Positions 13,659 to 16,005 of a stretch of DNA of 16,005 nt are shown here, piece after piece. The stretch is taken from contig CAUFXK010000044.1 in the NCBI GenBank assembly GCA_959596495.1, forward strand, positions 1 through 16,005. The letters are read 5' to 3'. The position numbers and the translations under genes were made by a program. Position 1 is the first letter of the stretch. Every line of letters begins with the position of its first letter. The notes below the pieces were generated by a model. The model did no database searches and was not told where the DNA came from. It worked only from the letters and a program-made list of their open reading frames with translations. This DNA comes from an uncultured Collinsella sp. GTDB taxonomy: Bacteria; Actinomycetota; Coriobacteriia; Coriobacteriales; Coriobacteriaceae.

Positions 13659-13955
13659 CTAGCGGACGCGGCGCGAGGCGCGCGTGAGCAGGTAGTCAGC
13701 TACAAACAGGATGACGGCCACGATGGCGTAATCCAAGCGGAAAACGCCGCCAAAGGGTGAGGTGATGACGCCGTAGCCGGCGATGGCGCTCGGCAGCGCG
13801 CGAGAAAGCTCAACGACAAAGCCGACAATCTGCAGTTTGGCGGTGAGGCCGCTAAAGCACAGCAGCACGGTCATCGCGCTCATAAAGATGCCGCAGATGC
13901 GACAGGCGATGGCGATGACGCTCATCGCCACGGCAGCGGCCTTACGAGAATTCAC
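13659..13955 (-). CDS. Small membrane protein, unrecognised (98 residues, GTG start)
   Basis: I do not recognise this protein. It has a basic N-terminus, a clear hydrophobic segment at about 10-36, a semi-hydrophobic central region, a second segment at about 72-90 ending in DYLLTRASRR, and a basic C-terminus, so two or three membrane passes are likely. The C-terminal half (SPFGGVFRLDYAIVAVIL) faintly recalls YggT-family proteins, but this is too weak for a call. The GTG at 13953-13955 is chosen because AGAGGAG lies 7 bases upstream; it overlaps the ABC-F stop by 14 bases. The alternative ATG at 13928 lacks a good site, and the longer frame to 14075 is an ABC-F shadow. Being coupled to ABC-F upstream and 9 bases from the M50 gene supports a real gene. 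Confidence 0.75.
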   Translation of the reverse strand: MNSRKAAAVAMSVIAIACRICGIFMSAMTVLLCFSGLTAKLQIVGFVVELSRALPSAIAGYGVITSPFGGVFRLDYAIVAVILFVADYLLTRASRRVR

Positions 13956-15975
13956 GCGCGGTCTCCTCTTCGATCTGGGTGGAAAGCTCCAACCATTCGT
14001 CCTCGAGCTTAGGTAGCTCTTGCTTAAGGCCGTTATATTCCCCCAGCGCGGCGTTGAACTTATCCTGATCGGCATAAAGCTCTTCGCTTGCCATCAATTC
14101 CATAAGCTCGTCATAGCGGGCGCGCTTTTTGTCGAGCTCCGTCTCGATCTTCTTAAGCTGGTTGCGCACGCCCTTGAGCTTTTTGTTGAGCGCAGCGCGG
14201 GCCTGGGCTTCGGCGCGCTTTTGCTCCTTGGTCTTTTTGCCCTCGGCAGGCTTAGGCGCCGCGGCGGGGGTGTCGGCCTGGGCGGCGCTGGCTTTGGTGG
14301 ACTTGGCCGCGGCAGGTGCGCTATCCCCTGCCGCCTCGGCGGCGGCGCGGGCTGCGAGGTCCTCGCGCTTGTAGAGGTAGTAGTCGTAGTCGCCGTCATA
14401 GACTGTGACCTTGCCATCGCGGATGTCGATGATGCGATTGGCCACGGCGCGTACCAGGTGCTCATCGTGGCTGATCAGCACGATGGTACCGGGGAAGTTT
14501 TGCAGGGCGTTCTCGAGCATGTCCACCGAGTCGATGTCAAGGTGGTTGGTGGGCTCGTCCAGGCACAGGAGCGCCTCGGGGGCCACAAGCATCTTGGCGA
14601 GCGCCAGACGCGCCTTTTCGCCGCCGGAGAGGACGCGCACCTGCTTTTCGATGGAATCGTTGTCGCTAAACAGGAAGGCGCCCAGCAGGCTGCGCTGCTG
14701 CGGTACGGTCCACTTGGGCGTGACGGTGTCGATCTCTTGCAGGACGGTGTTGGACTCGGTCATGCCCTCGAGCGCATGCTGGGCATAGTAGGCGACGCCG
14801 ACGTTGGTTCCCAGGTCGCGGGTGCCGGTGGTGGGCGGCTCCAGACCGGCGAGGATCTTCATGAGCGTGGACTTGCCGGCGCCGTTAGGGCCGACGAGTG
14901 CCACGTGCTCGCCGCGGTAGAGCTTGAGGTCGATGTCGCTGTAGATGTGCTTGTTGCCGTAGGACTTGGACACGCCCTCCAGGCCGACGACCATGTCGCC
15001 GGAGCGCGGCGGGTCAGGGAACTTAAAGTCGATGTGCTTGTGGCCCTCGGGCAGGATGACAAGTTCCTTTTTAATCTGCTCGATCTTGCGGATGCGCTCC
15101 TGGGCCTGGGCGGCCTTGGTGGGCTTGTAGCGGAACTTGTCGACGAAGACCTGCATGTGGGCGATGTCGCGCTCCTGGGCAGCACGCTTGGCGCGCATCT
15201 GCTCCAGGTTGTCCTCGCGCTGTTTAAGGTAGCTGCTGTAGTTGCCGGTGTAGGTGGTCACGCGGCGGTTCTCGAGCGCGGCCACGTGGTCGACGCAGGC
15301 GTCCATAAAGGCTCGGTCGTGGCTGACGATGAGGACGGCGCCGTCGTAGTTAGCGATAAAGCCGCGCAGCCATTGGACGCTTTCGAGGTCCAGGTGGTTG
15401 GTGGGCTCGTCTAGAAGCAGCAGGTCGGGGTGGCGCAGGAAGAGCTTGGCCAGCGCGATGCGCATCTGCCAGCCGCCCGAGAACTCGGAGCACGGGCGCT
15501 CAAAGTCGGTGACCTTAAAGCCCAGACCGGACAGGATCTTGCGCGCGTTGCTCTCGAGCTCGTAGCCGCCCAGGTGCTCAAAGCGGTCCTGGACCTGTCC
15601 GTACTCGTTGAGGAGCGCGTCGACATCCTTCCCCTGTTCGGAGAGCTCGGTGATCTGGGCCTGCAGCTCGTTGGCGCGCTCGCCCATGCGGCGAATTTCC
15701 TTGGCGGCCGCCATGACCTCGGCAAGGATGGTGGTGTCCTTGTGCTCCAGGTTGGTTTCCTGCTCTAGGTAGCCTACCTGGCAGTCCTTTGCGTACTGGA
15801 TCTGGCCGGCGTCGGGGCTGTCGATGCCCATGATGATCTTGAGCATGGTGGTTTTGCCGGCGCCGTTGGGTCCCACGAGCGCAAAACGCTCGCCGGGGTT
15901 GATCTGGAAGGACGCGCCACTAAAGAGGACGCGCGCGCCGAAGCTTTTTTCGATCTTGTCGACCAGGAGGATCAT
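13942..15975 (-). CDS. ABC-F family ATPase (YheS/YdiF-like) with C-terminal coiled coil
   Basis: The 677-residue soluble protein has two ABC ATPase domains and no membrane segments, the ABC-F plan; such proteins bind the ribosomal E site and affect peptidyl-transferase function or rescue stalled ribosomes. Domain 1: Walker A GPNGAGKT (35-42), signature FSGGW (165-169), Walker B with E190 in LLLLDEPTNHLD. Domain 2: Walker A GPNGAGKS (362-369), signature LSGGEK (449-454), E474 in LLCLDEPTNHLD. The interdomain linker (about 245-325) holds FRYKPTKAAQAQERIRKIEQI-type sequence, the tRNA-interaction arm. Residues about 541-580 are Ala/Pro/Ser/Lys-rich, followed by a coiled coil to the end. The ATG at 15973-15975 follows a weak AAAGGCGG site; the promoter is probably beyond the right edge. 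Whether it is a housekeeping member or confers resistance is not decidable, but the linker length favours housekeeping. Confidence 0.94.
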   Translation of the reverse strand: MILLVDKIEKSFGARVLFSGASFQINPGERFALVGPNGAGKTTMLKIIMGIDSPDAGQIQYAKDCQVGYLEQETNLEHKDTTILAEVMAAAKEIRRMGERANELQAQITELSEQGKDVDALLNEYGQVQDRFEHLGGYELESNARKILSGLGFKVTDFERPCSEFSGGWQMRIALAKLFLRHPDLLLLDEPTNHLDLESVQWLRGFIANYDGAVLIVSHDRAFMDACVDHVAALENRRVTTYTGNYSSYLKQREDNLEQMRAKRAAQERDIAHMQVFVDKFRYKPTKAAQAQERIRKIEQIKKELVILPEGHKHIDFKFPDPPRSGDMVVGLEGVSKSYGNKHIYSDIDLKLYRGEHVALVGPNGAGKSTLMKILAGLEPPTTGTRDLGTNVGVAYYAQHALEGMTESNTVLQEIDTVTPKWTVPQQRSLLGAFLFSDNDSIEKQVRVLSGGEKARLALAKMLVAPEALLCLDEPTNHLDIDSVDMLENALQNFPGTIVLISHDEHLVRAVANRIIDIRDGKVTVYDGDYDYYLYKREDLAARAAAEAAGDSAPAAAKSTKASAAQADTPAAAPKPAEGKKTKEQKRAEAQARAALNKKLKGVRNQLKKIETELDKKRARYDELMELMASEELYADQDKFNAALGEYNGLKQELPKLEDEWLELSTQIEEETAREFS
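13963..13969 (-). promoter_or_regulatory. Ribosome binding site deciding the GTG start of the small membrane protein
   Basis: AGAGGAG on the minus strand, 7 bases before the GTG at 13953-13955 and embedded in the last codons of the ABC-F gene. It supports a 98-residue product. Confidence 0.7.
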
Positions 15976-16005
15976 GGTGCCGCCTTTGACCTTGTGTTCC
16001 TATAT

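Noticed and set aside
14020..15414. 464-codon open frame on the plus strand opposite the ABC-F gene
   Set aside because: The leucine/valine/glycine-rich translation could look membrane-like, but it mirrors the ABC-F codons and carries no motif of its own.
15976..16005. Promoter for the ABC-F gene, from the AT-rich last bases
   Set aside because: Only 30 bases are visible upstream; no -35/-10 pair can be judged at the window edge.

Overview
The window is a GC-rich bacterial chromosome segment in which all 18 recognisable genes lie on the minus strand, so transcription runs from the right edge to the left edge. Gene content (ScpA/ScpB, PlsY/PlsC acyltransferases, IspH of the MEP pathway, Der with a DUF512 neighbour, YheS/YdiF-like ABC-F) and codon use rich in G and C at third positions suggest a high-GC Gram-positive. 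A member of Coriobacteriia such as a Collinsella-like gut actinobacterium is my best guess. That is an inference, not a demonstrated assignment. No rRNA, tRNA, CRISPR array, insertion sequence, phage gene or integration site is visible.

Layout in the order of transcription (right to left): an ABC-F ATPase; a 98-residue unrecognised membrane protein; an M50 site-2-type protease; scpA and scpB (condensin partners); rluB (rRNA pseudouridine synthase); cmk (CMP kinase); plsC; ispH; a PDZ/radical-SAM DUF512 protein; der (ribosome assembly GTPase); plsY; gpsA; rpe; a cysteine desulfurase; a Nif3-like dinuclear metal protein; a coiled-coil zinc-ribbon-type protein; and the first 31 codons of coaBC running off the left edge. 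Neighbouring genes overlap by 4 to 14 bases or are separated by at most 18 bases, except for two gaps of 66 bases (rluB to cmk) and 84 bases (M50 protease to scpA). I see no convincing promoter or intrinsic terminator inside the window, so it reads like one long, or a few nested, housekeeping transcription units. No gene-free stretch exceeds 84 bases.

The genes group by task. Membrane lipid: GpsA makes glycerol-3-phosphate, PlsY adds the first acyl chain, PlsC the second, and Cmk recycles the CMP released downstream of CDP-diacylglycerol. Isoprenoid: IspH. Ribosome and translation: RluB, Der, ABC-F. Chromosome segregation: ScpA/ScpB. Sulfur and Fe-S: the cysteine desulfurase could help supply the cluster-binding IspH and radical-SAM proteins in the same cluster. 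Central carbon and cofactors: Rpe, CoaBC.

I do not find an exotic new system. The points most worth a second look are residue-level departures in known families (an HX4E instead of HX4D in PlsC; a missing zinc-ligand cysteine in the zinc-ribbon protein), the uncharacterised DUF512 radical-SAM protein next to der, the Nif3/zinc-ribbon pair, and the unrecognised membrane protein between the ABC-F and M50 genes.
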